This document shows, one piece after another, positions 1-7,862 of a stretch of 64,000 nt of DNA (positions are counted from its first letter, which is position 1; every line of letters starts with the position of its first letter). Position numbers and translations under genes: made by a program. A model generated the notes under the pieces. The model had not been told where the DNA came from, did no database searches, and saw only the letters and a list, made by a program, of their open reading frames with translations. Source of the stretch: Methylocapsa sp. S129 (GTDB lineage Bacteria > Pseudomonadota > Alphaproteobacteria > Rhizobiales > Beijerinckiaceae); contig NZ_LMUI01000046.1 of assembly GCF_009765995.1 (NCBI RefSeq), forward strand, positions 62,001-126,000. The letters run 5' to 3'.

Positions 1-510
1 CCGGTCTTCATCGTCGCGAGCCTGCCCCAAAGCCGTCAGCGTTTTTTCTGCCAGATAGTCAGGCAGGAAGCGCTCGGCGTCGACGACGGTTACCATCGAG
101 CTGATTTGTGCGAGGTCGGAAAGAGGGCGAAACGCGCTGCCGACAAACGAGAAGGTCTCCGCGACGTGGATCGGCTCGGAAATTCCGGACGATTCGATCA
201 CGAGGTGGTCGTATTTGTGCTCGCCTGCGAGATCAGCGACGGCCTCCAGCAGGTCCTCGCGCAGGGTGCAGCAAATGCAGCCGTTCGTCAGTTCGACCAG
301 TTTCTCCTGTGTTCGATGCAGGACAGCCGAACTTCTCACTTCGTGAGCGTCTATGTTTATCTCGCTCATGTCGTTGACAATGACCGCAACCCTCATCCCC
401 TGTCGATTGCGCAGGATGTGGTTCAGCAATGTGCTTTTTCCAGCACCGAGAAAGCCAGACAAGACTGTGACAGGAAGCACAGTTTCCTGTCGCGATTCGA
501 CGGGGTCCAT
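1..510 (-). CDS. CobW/P47K family GTPase, nitrile hydratase activator (partial, C-terminus outside window)
   Basis: Reading the minus strand from an ATG at 508-510 gives 170 codons open to the window edge. Visible are a Walker A motif GFLGAGKST (residues 19-27), the metal-binding CICC motif (78-81) and the ESSGISEP segment (106-113) typical of the CobW/P47K/COG0523 GTPase family. Members act as metallochaperones. Those encoded directly after iron-type nitrile hydratase subunits are the activator (P47K) needed for iron insertion and active enzyme. The gene starts 58 bases after the beta-subunit stop, on the same strand, with a GAGAG ribosome site, so it is the third gene of the operon. The role as activator is inferred from context; the family call is read from the motifs. 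Confidence 0.9.
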   Translation of the reverse strand, partial: MDPVESRQETVLPVTVLSGFLGAGKSTLLNHILRNRQGMRVAVIVNDMSEINIDAHEVRSSAVLHRTQEKLVELTNGCICCTLREDLLEAVADLAGEHKYDHLVIESSGISEPIHVAETFSFVGSAFRPLSDLAQISSMVTVVDAERFLPDYLAEKTLTALGQARDDEDR

Positions 511-568
511 CGTCGCAACTCTCGTTGTGGTCGAACCGGCGGTCCCTTGAACAGAGACCGCCAAGCGA

Positions 569-1192
569 TCAATTCGGCGGATCCAGATAGCTCGCGAACA
601 GATCCACGACGACGGACGACCCGTCCTTGACTTCGCTCCAGAGTTCGGAACCTTCGAACCGAACATGATAGGTATGCTCGTGAGCCGCATCAACCTTGTG
701 GGCCATTTCGCCAGGAAAATGAGCCTTCGGCGCGATCCCGACGATCTCGCCGCGTTTGCCATGGCAATATCTCGGTGCACGGCTGTGACCGGTCGGTGAC
801 TCATTCCTCACGACGACTTTGTCGCCAACTTTGAATTCCGGTCGGTGGCGACGGCTCGCCTGTCCAGGACCGATCGCGGGGGATAGCGGAAAGCTTCCCT
901 CGCCTCCGGCACGTTCTTCAAGCTCGTCGTGTCTAAGGAGCTCGTGCTCGACGTACAGGGTCGCCATTCCGATCAGTACGCGCTCGAAATAGCCGGCCCG
1001 CATGTAGTCCCTGGGCGAAATTCGTTCGATCGCGTGCCGACCGCTGTCGAAAGTCCACCAGCCCTTTTCTGCGGCCAGGAGTGCCGCAACATAGGTAAAT
1101 GGCTCCCAGTCATGATGAAAGGGGAGGTTATCGCGTTGCTCCGGCATACGGCCGAAGCCCTGCTTGCCGCCAATATCAGCGATTCCGTCCAT
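569..1192 (-). CDS. nthB: Nitrile hydratase beta subunit
   Basis: 207 residues, the usual beta-subunit size. It opens with [14 protein letters not shown], the characteristic N-terminus that wraps around the alpha subunit, and carries the HDWEP segment near residue 27. The C-terminal SH3-like barrel (about 115-205) contains FKVGDKV and the [11 protein letters not shown] stretch seen in the family. With the alpha subunit it forms the cytoplasmic enzyme that hydrates nitriles to amides. It lies 17 bases after the alpha stop, with a GGGGG ribosome site before the ATG, so alpha and beta are translated in order from one message. No amidase gene follows in this window, so the fate of the amide is not visible. 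Confidence 0.96.
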   Translation of the reverse strand: MDGIADIGGKQGFGRMPEQRDNLPFHHDWEPFTYVAALLAAEKGWWTFDSGRHAIERISPRDYMRAGYFERVLIGMATLYVEHELLRHDELEERAGGEGSFPLSPAIGPGQASRRHRPEFKVGDKVVVRNESPTGHSRAPRYCHGKRGEIVGIAPKAHFPGEMAHKVDAAHEHTYHVRFEGSELWSEVKDGSSVVVDLFASYLDPPN

Positions 1193-1209
1193 GCTTACCC
1201 CCGAATTTC

Positions 1210-1845
1210 TCAGTGCGCTTGGGCGCTGGCAGGCGTCAGTTCAGTGACGCTGTTGGGATCGGGATTGACGGTGCCAATGAGCGTCTCCTTTGTCACAATC
1301 CGCTCGAGTTGCTCCCGCGTCCAGTTTTCGGTGCCCTCCGGACGCACTGGAAGCACCATGTAGCGGGTCTCGGCAGTCGTGTCCCAAACCCTGATCTTGA
1401 CGCCTTCCGGAACGTCGAAGCCGAGTTCGCTCAGGACTCGCCTCGGCTCGCGAACGATGCGGGAGCGATATTCGAAGCTCTTGTACCACTCCGGCGGCAA
1501 GCCAAGGATCGGCCATGCGGTGCAGGAGCAGAGCGAGCACACGATCACGTTCTGGAGTTCCTTTGTATTCTCGAGCGCGACAATGAAGCCGCCTTCGACG
1601 CCGCCGAAACCCAGCTCGGCGCCTGCCGACGCCGCATCGCTGAGAAGACGCGCCCTATACTCTGGATCGGTCCAGGCCCGCGCCACCATCTTGGCCCCGT
1701 TCTCGGGTACCCAGCTGTCAAAGGTGTCCTTCCACTTCTCGATGTATTCCGCCGAGATCAGGCCCTTGTCCTCAAGCGCTTCTTTGAGCGCCCTGGCGCG
1801 GACCTCAACGTCAGCCAGCGGCATATTGTGATGTAGATTTCCCAT
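1210..1845 (-). CDS. nthA: Nitrile hydratase alpha subunit, iron type
   Basis: 211 residues with the full alpha-subunit architecture. The metal-binding claw is VCSLCSCT, with ligand cysteines at 103, 106 and 108. In this family a serine after the first cysteine and a threonine after the last (CSLCSCT) marks the iron (non-corrin) type, while CTLCSCY marks the cobalt type, so this enzyme should bind non-haem iron. That agrees with the CobW/P47K protein downstream rather than a cobalt-type small activator. It is the first gene of the operon; the ATG at 1845 has an AGAGG site. A second in-frame Met at residue 8 is a possible alternative start. No aldoxime dehydratase gene is present beside it. 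Confidence 0.96.
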   Translation of the reverse strand: MGNLHHNMPLADVEVRARALKEALEDKGLISAEYIEKWKDTFDSWVPENGAKMVARAWTDPEYRARLLSDAASAGAELGFGGVEGGFIVALENTKELQNVIVCSLCSCTAWPILGLPPEWYKSFEYRSRIVREPRRVLSELGFDVPEGVKIRVWDTTAETRYMVLPVRPEGTENWTREQLERIVTKETLIGTVNPDPNSVTELTPASAQAH

Positions 1846-2032
1846 GGGTAGTGGCCTCTGTAGCGGATTTGTCTATTACATATTATGTTGCGATTATCGA
1901 ATGTCAACAAAAATGAGGAGCACCTCTAACTCTGCCAGAGTGTACTCCCGGAAACGCGGGGGCGTGCTTCCAGTTTTGGATCATGGGCTCCACATTTCAA
2001 ACCGTGCCAACATTCATGCCTGCAACGCGCTA

Positions 2033-2245
2033 TCAGGCGTTCGCACCAGCGAGGTGTATCCCCGCAATATTGCCGAATGTGATCGCCGGTCCGAGCGCAA
2101 AGGCGCCACCCGGATAGTTGCCGCCCATGATGCTCGCCGCATCGTTGCCCGCGGCGCAGAGTCGTTGGATCGGCTTATCCCGTTCGTCCAACACATGAAC
2201 TTGGCCGAGGCGCCGAAGAAGGTGGTCAACGATCAGATCGAACAA
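2033..2245 (-). pseudogene. C-terminal remnant of an FAD-binding dehydrogenase
   Basis: The minus-strand frame here reads like the last 65-70 residues of the FAD-binding dehydrogenase / ketosteroid dehydrogenase-like family. It includes the segment AAGNDAASIMGGNYPGG followed by LGPAITFGNIAGIHLA, which forms part of the flavin site in full proteins of about 500 residues. Nothing of the N-terminal dinucleotide fold is found upstream; the space to the oxidoreductase at 2419 is only 170 bases. It is therefore a relic left by deletion, lying between the nitrile hydratase operon and the Old Yellow Enzyme gene. The family call rests on the conserved C-terminal motif only. Confidence 0.6.
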
Positions 2246-2418
2246 CGTTCGGCATCCGCGCCTGCCCCCTGATGGGAACGACTGGCAGGATTTGAGGGGA
2301 GTATGTCCTTTCCGGTGGAAAGGAAAACTACGATAATTCGACTCTGCGCTGGGTGGAAATAATCGGAATCCGGCTCGCTCACAGACTACGCTGCCAGCGT
2401 CGCAAAGGATGCGTGGAT

Positions 2419-3531
2419 ATGTCCAATTTGTTCGGCCCGATCCGCGTCGGTGCGTTCGATCTGTCGCATCGCGTCGTACTCGCTCCGCTCACCCGCATGC
2501 GTGCCGAGATGCCGGGCAACGTCCCCGGTCAGGCCATGGCGGGTTACTACGCGGCCCGCGCCACAGCAGGCGGCTTGTTGATCGCCGAAGCGACGTACAT
2601 CGCCCGTCAGGGCAATGGCGGTTTCGGCTCGCCCGGCATCGAGACCGACGAGCAGGCGGCCGGCTGGAAGAAGGTCGTCGACGCCGTGCATGCCAAGGGC
2701 GCGACCATCGTGCTCCAGCTCTGGCATGTCGGCCGCGCCTCGCATGTCAGCCTGCAGCCCGATGGCGGCGCGCCGGTCGCTCCGTCTGAAGGCGACGCCG
2801 GCCTGGGCGTTCTTCTCGAGGCCCGGCCCGGCCCGGCGACGCCGCCACGGGCGCTCGGAACGGAAGAGATCCCGACGATCGTCGAACAGTATCGCGCCGC
2901 CGCCGGGCGCGCGAAGCAAGCCGGGTTCGACGGCGTCGAGATCCACGGCGCCAATGGCTATCTGATCGACCAGTTCCTGCAGGACGGTTCGAACCGGCGC
3001 ACTGACATCTACGGCGGCAGCATCGAGAGCCGGGTCCGCTTCCTCTTCGAGGTAGTGGGCTCCGTGACCACAGTCTGGTCGCCTGATCGCGTCGGCGTTC
3101 GCATCGGACCGAGCAACAGCTTCAACGAGATGCACGACAGCGATCCCGGGGCTCTGTTCGCCTATGTCGCAAAAGGACTCGGGGATCGTGGCATCGCCTA
3201 TCTCCATGTCATCGAGCCGCGCGTGAAGGGCAATGCGGAGATCGACGAGTTGCCTCCTGCGGCCGCGGAGAACCTCAAGCCGATCTTCGGAGGTCCGGTC
3301 ATCGCCGCCGGCGGTTTCAACGCCACCGACGCGGCCGCAATCGTCGCAAACGGCGGCGCCGATTTGGTGGCCTTTGGCCGCCATTTCATCGCCAATCCCG
3401 ATCTCGTTCGTCGCCTGAAGGAGGAATTGCCGCTCAAAAAATATGACCGCGAGACCTTCTATTACGGCGGCGCTAAAGGCTATTCGGACTATCCGGTCTA
3501 TGACGAGACCATCGAGGAGGAAGTGGCCTAA
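2419..3531 (+). CDS. Old Yellow Enzyme family NADH:flavin oxidoreductase (NemA-like)
   Basis: 370 residues forming one TIM barrel with bound FMN. Family marks are LAPLTRMRA near the N-terminus, QLWHVGRASH around residue 95, and the active-site segment VEIHGANGYLIDQFLQ with the His and Asn that bind the substrate carbonyl or nitro group, followed by YGGSIESRVRF. The phosphate-binding end reads VAFGRHFIANPDL. Members reduce activated C=C bonds, maleimides and nitro compounds with NAD(P)H in the cytoplasm. The ATG at 2419 is preferred because AAAGGA lies about ten bases upstream and the conserved domain begins at once; an upstream in-frame ATG at 2353 would add 22 unconserved residues. It stands alone between divergent units. 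Confidence 0.93.
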   Translation: MSNLFGPIRVGAFDLSHRVVLAPLTRMRAEMPGNVPGQAMAGYYAARATAGGLLIAEATYIARQGNGGFGSPGIETDEQAAGWKKVVDAVHAKGATIVLQLWHVGRASHVSLQPDGGAPVAPSEGDAGLGVLLEARPGPATPPRALGTEEIPTIVEQYRAAAGRAKQAGFDGVEIHGANGYLIDQFLQDGSNRRTDIYGGSIESRVRFLFEVVGSVTTVWSPDRVGVRIGPSNSFNEMHDSDPGALFAYVAKGLGDRGIAYLHVIEPRVKGNAEIDELPPAAAENLKPIFGGPVIAAGGFNATDAAAIVANGGADLVAFGRHFIANPDLVRRLKEELPLKKYDRETFYYGGAKGYSDYPVYDETIEEEVA

Positions 3532-3646
3532 TCGCTGCTCTCCTCCCGGATAGGATCCGGAACCGCTGCGCGGAATGATATATGGCGCACAGACCTTTGG
3601 TTTGCGTCGTTGTCGCTTCGCGCAAGCGGCTAGGCCACAATCAGCG

Positions 3647-4612
3647 CTATAGAAGTTCGGCTCGAAGCTCACGCACCCCACGACCCAGCCGCTCGCGCAG
3701 GAGCGTTCGTAGGGTTGCTCCGTCGACGTAGCCGACTTCGGCTGCAATGGCATGAATGTCAAGGCCGCTGCCGCGCAGCAACGATTGGGCGTGCTCGACG
3801 CGCAGATCCTGAAAGTACGCCAAAGGCGACTTGCCAAGGATTTCATTGCAACGACGCTGCAACGTCCGCGAAGTCGTCGAAAGTGCGCCGGCGGCGGCCT
3901 CGAGGGAGAAACCTTCCTTAAGATGGCCTCTCGCCCAACGCTCGAAGTGCGTGATCAAAGGGTCGGCATGGGCCAGATGACTGGGTATGATGTACGCTGC
4001 CTGGGTCGAGCGAAGGTCGGCCAAGAGGTAGCGCGAGACAGTGTTCGAGAGTTCGGGGCTCGCCTGGCGAACGAGCCATAAGGCGAGATCGAGATGTCCC
4101 ATGGCCGCGCCGGCGGTCACGATGCCATCGGCCGCTATCAGCATACGGGACTCTTTGAGGCGCACTTTGGGATAGCGCTGCCGGAACAGAGGTGCGAGCG
4201 ACCAGTTGGTCGTCGCTTCCAGGTCATCAAGCAGTCCGGCCTCCGCCAATAGGAAGGTGCCGACACACGCCGCCGCGAGTTGTACCCCTGCCTGACGCCA
4301 TTGAAGCAACTGCGCCACTGCCTTGGACGTGTCCGGACGCGCCAGAGCAGCCAGGAGGACGCCAGGCATGATGGTGTTGAGGCCAGGCACAATTACCCAG
4401 TCCGGCCTCAGATCGGGCGTGATCGGCTTGACGGGAACGTCCATCCCGCGGCCAGAACGCACCGTTCGCCGGACGCCGACAACCGACACGTCAAAGCGAG
4501 GCGTTCCCCCCATCAGGCGATTGGAAAGGCCGTTTGCTGCGCCCAATGCGTCGATGGTTAATGCGAGAGCTGTATCCCAAACCCCTTCAAGGGCGAGCAC
4601 TGCGATGCGCAT
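3647..4612 (-). CDS. GlxA-type AraC-family transcriptional regulator
   Basis: 321 residues with two domains. Residues 1-180 form a DJ-1/PfpI-like sensor domain (AACVGTFLLAEAGLL holds the elbow cysteine); residues 215-315 are a double helix-turn-helix AraC DNA-binding domain ending with the ERLGRGVRELR helix. This architecture is that of GlxA-type activators, which respond to small amines or other metabolites. The start at 4612 begins exactly at the sensor fold (MRIAVLALEG) and has GAGG upstream; an in-frame start at 4666 is possible. It is divergent from the small gene at 4790, with a perfect 10-base inverted repeat (4694-4722) between them, so it probably controls that gene. Confidence 0.9.
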   Translation of the reverse strand: MRIAVLALEGVWDTALALTIDALGAANGLSNRLMGGTPRFDVSVVGVRRTVRSGRGMDVPVKPITPDLRPDWVIVPGLNTIMPGVLLAALARPDTSKAVAQLLQWRQAGVQLAAACVGTFLLAEAGLLDDLEATTNWSLAPLFRQRYPKVRLKESRMLIAADGIVTAGAAMGHLDLALWLVRQASPELSNTVSRYLLADLRSTQAAYIIPSHLAHADPLITHFERWARGHLKEGFSLEAAAGALSTTSRTLQRRCNEILGKSPLAYFQDLRVEHAQSLLRGSGLDIHAIAAEVGYVDGATLRTLLRERLGRGVRELRAELL

Positions 4613-4693
4613 GGCGTAATTGACCTCATTAAGGTCATTCAGCGCTAACGGCTCTGGCCGTGACAATCAATAGAAACCGCGTATTCGGATTGG

Positions 4694-4722
4694 CGTAAAT
4701 GACCACAAAAATGTCATTTACG
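4694..4722. promoter_or_regulatory. Perfect inverted repeat, probable operator of the GlxA-type regulator
   Basis: CGTAAATGAC, nine spacer bases, GTCATTTACG: a perfect 10-base dyad 68 bases upstream of the small gene at 4790. Nearly the same 29-base site, with one arm mismatch, lies upstream of its paralogue at 24985, while the DNA between each site and its start codon is much less conserved. Binding by the adjacent GlxA-type protein is an inference. Confidence 0.7.
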
Positions 4723-4789
4723 ACGATATTGTCCAACCCGCAGACTTTCTATTTTCCGCGATGTCGAACAAACTCATAGGAGAAAGATG

Positions 4790-5074
4790 ATGAAGTTTTT
4801 AGCCATTGCAAAGCTTCAAGTACCGCGAGAACAACTTGCCCCCCACATGCCCAAAGAGCCCGCCGCCACTCTCAAGCTTTACGTCGACGGCGTGCTCGAG
4901 CAGTTCTGGTATGTCGAGAACAAAGGTCCGGTTTTCCTGTTGAATGCTGACTCGGAAGAAGCGGCGCAAGCCGCGCTGAGGACGCTGCCCCTTACCGCGG
5001 CAAACCTGGTTCTCTACGACCTCCTGCCGCTCGGCCCCCTCGTTCCCCTGGGCCGACTGATCCCGGCGGCGTAG
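4790..5074 (+). CDS. Small muconolactone isomerase/YCII-like (ferredoxin-fold) protein, copy 1
   Basis: 94 residues, cytoplasmic, no signal or membrane segment. The pattern MKFLAIAK ... VDGVLEQFWYV ... GPVFLLNADSEEAAQAALRTLP resembles small dimeric alpha+beta barrel proteins of the muconolactone isomerase/YCII type; no catalytic assignment can be made. A protein about 82% identical by my count is encoded at 24985. Two ATGs occur in tandem; the second (4790) is chosen because AGGAG then lies seven bases away, exactly as in the paralogue. It is divergent from the GlxA-type regulator and preceded by a dyad operator; a hairpin follows the stop. The function is unknown; presence beside GlxA/DJ-1 genes in both copies suggests a regulated metabolic role. 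Confidence 0.8.
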   Translation: MKFLAIAKLQVPREQLAPHMPKEPAATLKLYVDGVLEQFWYVENKGPVFLLNADSEEAAQAALRTLPLTAANLVLYDLLPLGPLVPLGRLIPAA

Positions 5075-5092
5075 CGCGGTAGCCATCGTCAT

Positions 5093-5117
5093 ACGGGTGA
5101 GCCGCTGGTTCACCCGT
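5093..5117 (+). terminator. Hairpin after the small gene, probable terminator
   Basis: Eleven-base arms (ACGGGTGAGCC and GGTTCACCCGT, pairing with one G-T) around a three-base loop, 18 bases after the stop codon at 5074. A second short hairpin (GGCCC AA GGGCC) follows. There is no U-tract, so termination is likely but not certain. Confidence 0.5.
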
Positions 5118-5484
5118 ACAGGCCCAAGGGCCTTAGGCGCCCCGCAATCCTCCCTCGGCCGCTTCGCAACGCGAGCGCGCATCCAGTGCGCTGCGGTCCA
5201 GCTTATGTAAGGTGATACGCGGTTGTTAATCCGCTCGGCGGCAGGGATGCCGGTCAGCTTAGCGGGGGCGGCCTCTGACCTAGAACGACGTCCAACGCAA
5301 GAGGCCCCCCTGCCCGCCGCAGCTTGAGCCGAAGCGTACGGCCGATGAGGTCAGCCGTCAGGACCCGACACTGAGCAGTCTCTGCACTGGGACGCGCCTG
5401 GACGCCACAGCTGGTTCCATCCTCCCAGAACTCGACCTACCGACACAGAACCGACAAAGCAGTGCGCAAACATCTGTGACCAGC
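5118..5484. other. Intergenic stretch without recognisable gene
   Basis: About 370 bases between convergent genes. The only structure seen is a GC-rich inverted repeat (GGGGGCGGCCTCT at 5264-5276 against AGAGGCCCCCC at 5300-5310, with a two-base bulge). No frame here reads like a known protein. Confidence 0.5.
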
Positions 5485-5850
5485 TCAAAACATGCCGTTT
5501 TGATTGTTCGCGCTCTCGGGCACCGGCTGCAGCACATCCCAGTGTTCAAGAATCTTACCGTCAGCGTCGAAGCGGAAGATATCGACACCCGCAGTTTCCT
5601 TGCCGCCCCAATCCAGATACCGCACATGGATGAAAGCCAAATCGCCGTCGATGGCGATGCGCTTTACCTCGCAAGGTACCTTTTTAACCTGTTTGAGGAA
5701 GTTGACGATGAAATCGGTGCCGTCCGGGAACATCGGGTTGTGCTGGATGTACGGGCCGGCCACTAGACCGGGCAGCAAGTCACCTCGACCCTCGTTGAAG
5801 ACTTTGCCGTAAATGGTGTCGACGGCGGCTTTCATCTTGTCACGTTGCAT
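5485..5850 (-). CDS. SnoaL-like / NTF2-fold protein
   Basis: 121 residues, one NTF2-like cone fold. The segments YIQHNPMFPDG and GKILEHWDVLQPV are typical of the SnoaL-like polyketide-cyclase group, and both have counterparts (YYIQHSAHISPG, EHWDVLQ) in the C-terminal half of the fusion protein at 19384-20562. Such proteins are small cytoplasmic hydrolase, isomerase or ligand-binding domains; the reaction cannot be told from sequence. The ATG at 5850 has AAGGAG seven to eight bases upstream; the longer reading frame from 5913 lacks a site. It may be the last gene of the run 11700-5485, but the 421 bases upstream suggest its own promoter. Confidence 0.85.
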   Translation of the reverse strand: MQRDKMKAAVDTIYGKVFNEGRGDLLPGLVAGPYIQHNPMFPDGTDFIVNFLKQVKKVPCEVKRIAIDGDLAFIHVRYLDWGGKETAGVDIFRFDADGKILEHWDVLQPVPESANNQNGMF

Positions 5851-6271
5851 GAAGTTTACTCCTTCGTGTGGCGTCTCATTGGCCCGCCGAGCGAGCCAAC
5901 TCTTCGTGATCACTGAACCGCCAATCGGCTCAACGATGAATGCCGATTGATCGCTATTTCATATCTATTCGTCTCACGTCGAGGGCGACTTGCCAGCGGT
6001 ACTCATCGCGTCCGCGGAATCGGGAAATAGGGGCGCAGGTTGGGCGCCCCTGCTCGCTGAGTATTGGCAAACAACACTGGTGTTTTTCTGTCGAAGACCA
6101 CTGGCGCCAGAACGAATCCAGCACCTCCTCGTAATATCGCACTCGCTGCAGCGATCCTGCTTGACGGCTTGATGCACAGAAACGGAGGCGGATGATCGCG
6201 AGCGAATTGTATCGCCGCGACGCAAATATTGGTGTCGGGTTGGGTCACGCGGCCCCCCCTTCGGCAGGCGG
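5851..6271. other. Intergenic stretch without recognisable gene
   Basis: About 420 bases between the GST and SnoaL-like genes. Short minus-strand frames run through it but match nothing I recognise and lack convincing ribosome sites. It may hold the promoter of the SnoaL-like gene. Confidence 0.45.
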
Positions 6272-7075
6272 TCAACGCATGAGGGCAAAGCGTTCGCGGT
6301 AGGCTTCGAGATCAGGCGAGAAGGCCGGGTGCCGCACCAACGAATCGAAATGAAGCAAAGTTCTTGGGAAGACAGCCCATTGCTCACCTGCAAGGACCGG
6401 AGCAAGTCCGGAGCTTCGCAACGTTTCGGCGAATTGTTGCTCGTTCGTGAGCAGAGCAAGCTCGCAGACAAAACAGATATCGGCCAGCGTAATACCCGCG
6501 CCGACGAGGCCATGAGGGTTGCGCGTCAGCGCCCGTTCGAGTCCGGTGAGATAGTTGGCCAGCGCCAGTTGCGCCGCGCTGTGAGCACTTGCCGAAATCT
6601 CGTCAGAGCGGAGCGCAAGGAGATAGCGCTGTGTGTCGTGCCCAAACATCAGCCCGGCATCAAGAAAACTGTCGATGCGAGAAGAGTCGAAAGGCCCGTT
6701 TCCCATCAGGGAAGCCCGGTTCGCGCCCAGCCGGGCGACCAGTCGCATAATGCTATTGGACTCGAAAACACCGATCTTCCCGTCTGCACTGAAAGCAGCG
6801 GGAACGTTTCCGAAGGGCTGAGCTTCGAGAAACCGGTCAGTCTTGTAGAGGAAGCTCTCGCCGAAGCCCTTGCGGCTGCGGCGAGCGAGGCCTTTTAGAT
6901 TTTCCAGATCCATATCGGTGATCGGCCTGGCATCAAAATCCCAGAGCCAGTTTTTCAATTCGTCGGGAGATGCACCACGCACCTCCACCTCCACGTCGCA
7001 CAGCCTGCCGGCAATAGTTGCCTTCCAAAGGCGTGGATTCGGCAAGTAAGAAAAAATTCGAACTGGGCCACCCAT
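6272..7075 (-). CDS. Glutathione S-transferase family protein (EF1B-gamma-like)
   Basis: 267 residues. The N-terminal thioredoxin-like domain begins MGGPVRIFSYLPNPRLWKATI, and FESNSIMRLVARLG matches the glutathione gamma-glutamyl binding helix (ESNSI). The C-terminal helical domain (about 115-225) holds RIDSFLDAG and the LVGAGITLADICF N-capping box. The arrangement resembles the bacterial GSTs related to the N-terminal part of elongation factor 1-gamma. Expected role: cytoplasmic conjugation or reduction with glutathione. The start at 7075 places the domain at the N-terminus with GAGG upstream; the open frame extends to 7285 but that part overlaps the SDR gene. It lies 43 bases after the SDR stop, in the same operon. 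Confidence 0.85.
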   Translation of the reverse strand: MGGPVRIFSYLPNPRLWKATIAGRLCDVEVEVRGASPDELKNWLWDFDARPITDMDLENLKGLARRSRKGFGESFLYKTDRFLEAQPFGNVPAAFSADGKIGVFESNSIMRLVARLGANRASLMGNGPFDSSRIDSFLDAGLMFGHDTQRYLLALRSDEISASAHSAAQLALANYLTGLERALTRNPHGLVGAGITLADICFVCELALLTNEQQFAETLRSSGLAPVLAGEQWAVFPRTLLHFDSLVRHPAFSPDLEAYRERFALMR

Positions 7076-7118
7076 CGCGGGTACCTCATCTCCCAATGAC
7101 TGACTACCCGTCGCCGGG

Positions 7119-7862
7119 CTAGAATATCTCTTCGGATGGACGCAGATCGATTTCTTGTGTCCAAGCCGTCGCAGGTTGCCGGTGGATGAACCAGTAAGCC
7201 TCGGCGATGGCATCCAGCCCAAGCAAACCAGTCTCCCCCTTCTCGGCAACACGCGCAGGCTGCAAGACACGCAGACGATCGCCATTGATGCCGCCGTCGA
7301 TCACCACATGCGCGATATGGATTCCGAGCGGTCCGTATTCGCGCGCCATGCTCTGGCTGATCATCCGGAGACCCGCCTTCGCGGCGGCGAAGTGGGCGTA
7401 AGCCGGCTTGCCCCGGAGGCTGCCGGAAGCTCCGGTAAAGATTACTGTGCCTCGCCCCAATGGCACTAGCCGACGGGCTGCCTCTCGCCCGGTCAAGAAG
7501 CCGGCAAAGCAACCCACCCGCCAAAAATCTTCGAATAGCTCTGCGGACAGTTCGCGAAAGTCGAGGCGCTGGTTATTGCCAGCATTGAAGACGACCAGAT
7601 CGGGCAGCGCGCGGTCAGCCGACTCAACGTAAGCTCGATCGAAAAGTGCGATAATGTCTTCCTCTCGCGTCGCGTCAAGCTCGACAAACTCAGCGGTGCC
7701 GCCGGCCGCCGCAATTCTATCGACGACTTGCTTGAGCTTGGCTGCCGTTCGCCCAGCGACGAACACGTGGTATCGTTCCGCTGCGAACTTGCGACAGAGT
7801 GCGGCGCCCAACCCCTGCTCTGCGCCAACGCCGACAACGATCGCCGATGGTTTCTTGGTCAT
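7119..7862 (-). CDS. Short-chain dehydrogenase/reductase with Phe at the catalytic Tyr position
   Basis: 247 residues. The Rossmann start reads VVGVGAEQGLG and the NAG motif LVVFNAGN is present. At the active site the serine (FTGASGS) and lysine are visible, but the four-residue spacing places Phe, not Tyr, before the lysine (HFAAAKAG), so normal Tyr-based hydride transfer is doubtful. The ATG at 7862 overlaps the stop of the preceding MDR gene (ATGA), which implies translational coupling; GGA lies seven bases upstream. It is the middle gene of an MDR-SDR-GST operon. The upstream MDR gene is broken by an insertion sequence, so expression of this gene may now depend on a promoter reading out of the element. 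Confidence 0.85.
   Translation of the reverse strand: MTKKPSAIVVGVGAEQGLGAALCRKFAAERYHVFVAGRTAAKLKQVVDRIAAAGGTAEFVELDATREEDIIALFDRAYVESADRALPDLVVFNAGNNQRLDFRELSAELFEDFWRVGCFAGFLTGREAARRLVPLGRGTVIFTGASGSLRGKPAYAHFAAAKAGLRMISQSMAREYGPLGIHIAHVVIDGGINGDRLRVLQPARVAEKGETGLLGLDAIAEAYWFIHRQPATAWTQEIDLRPSEEIF

Noticed and set aside
1844-2272. Open frame of 142 codons on the plus strand
   Set aside because: Covers the opposite strand of the dehydrogenase relic; no homologous features.
3546-3560. Six-base hairpin CCGGAT-AGG-ATCCGG after the Old Yellow Enzyme gene as terminator
   Set aside because: Short stem and no U-tract; too weak to report as a terminator.
2386-3846. Open frame of 486 codons on the minus strand opposite the Old Yellow Enzyme gene
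   Set aside because: It mirrors a clearly real gene, spans its stop and the next intergenic DNA, and has no protein-like motifs; GC-rich codon bias creates such antisense frames.
6003-6275. Open frame of 90 codons on the minus strand after the GST gene
   Set aside because: Overlaps the GST stop, no recognised pattern, no credible start; left as intergenic.
6272-7075. GST gene as the missing maleylacetoacetate isomerase of the homogentisate pathway
   Set aside because: The N-terminal active-site pattern of zeta-class enzymes (SSxCxWRVRIAL) is absent, and the gene belongs to a different operon.
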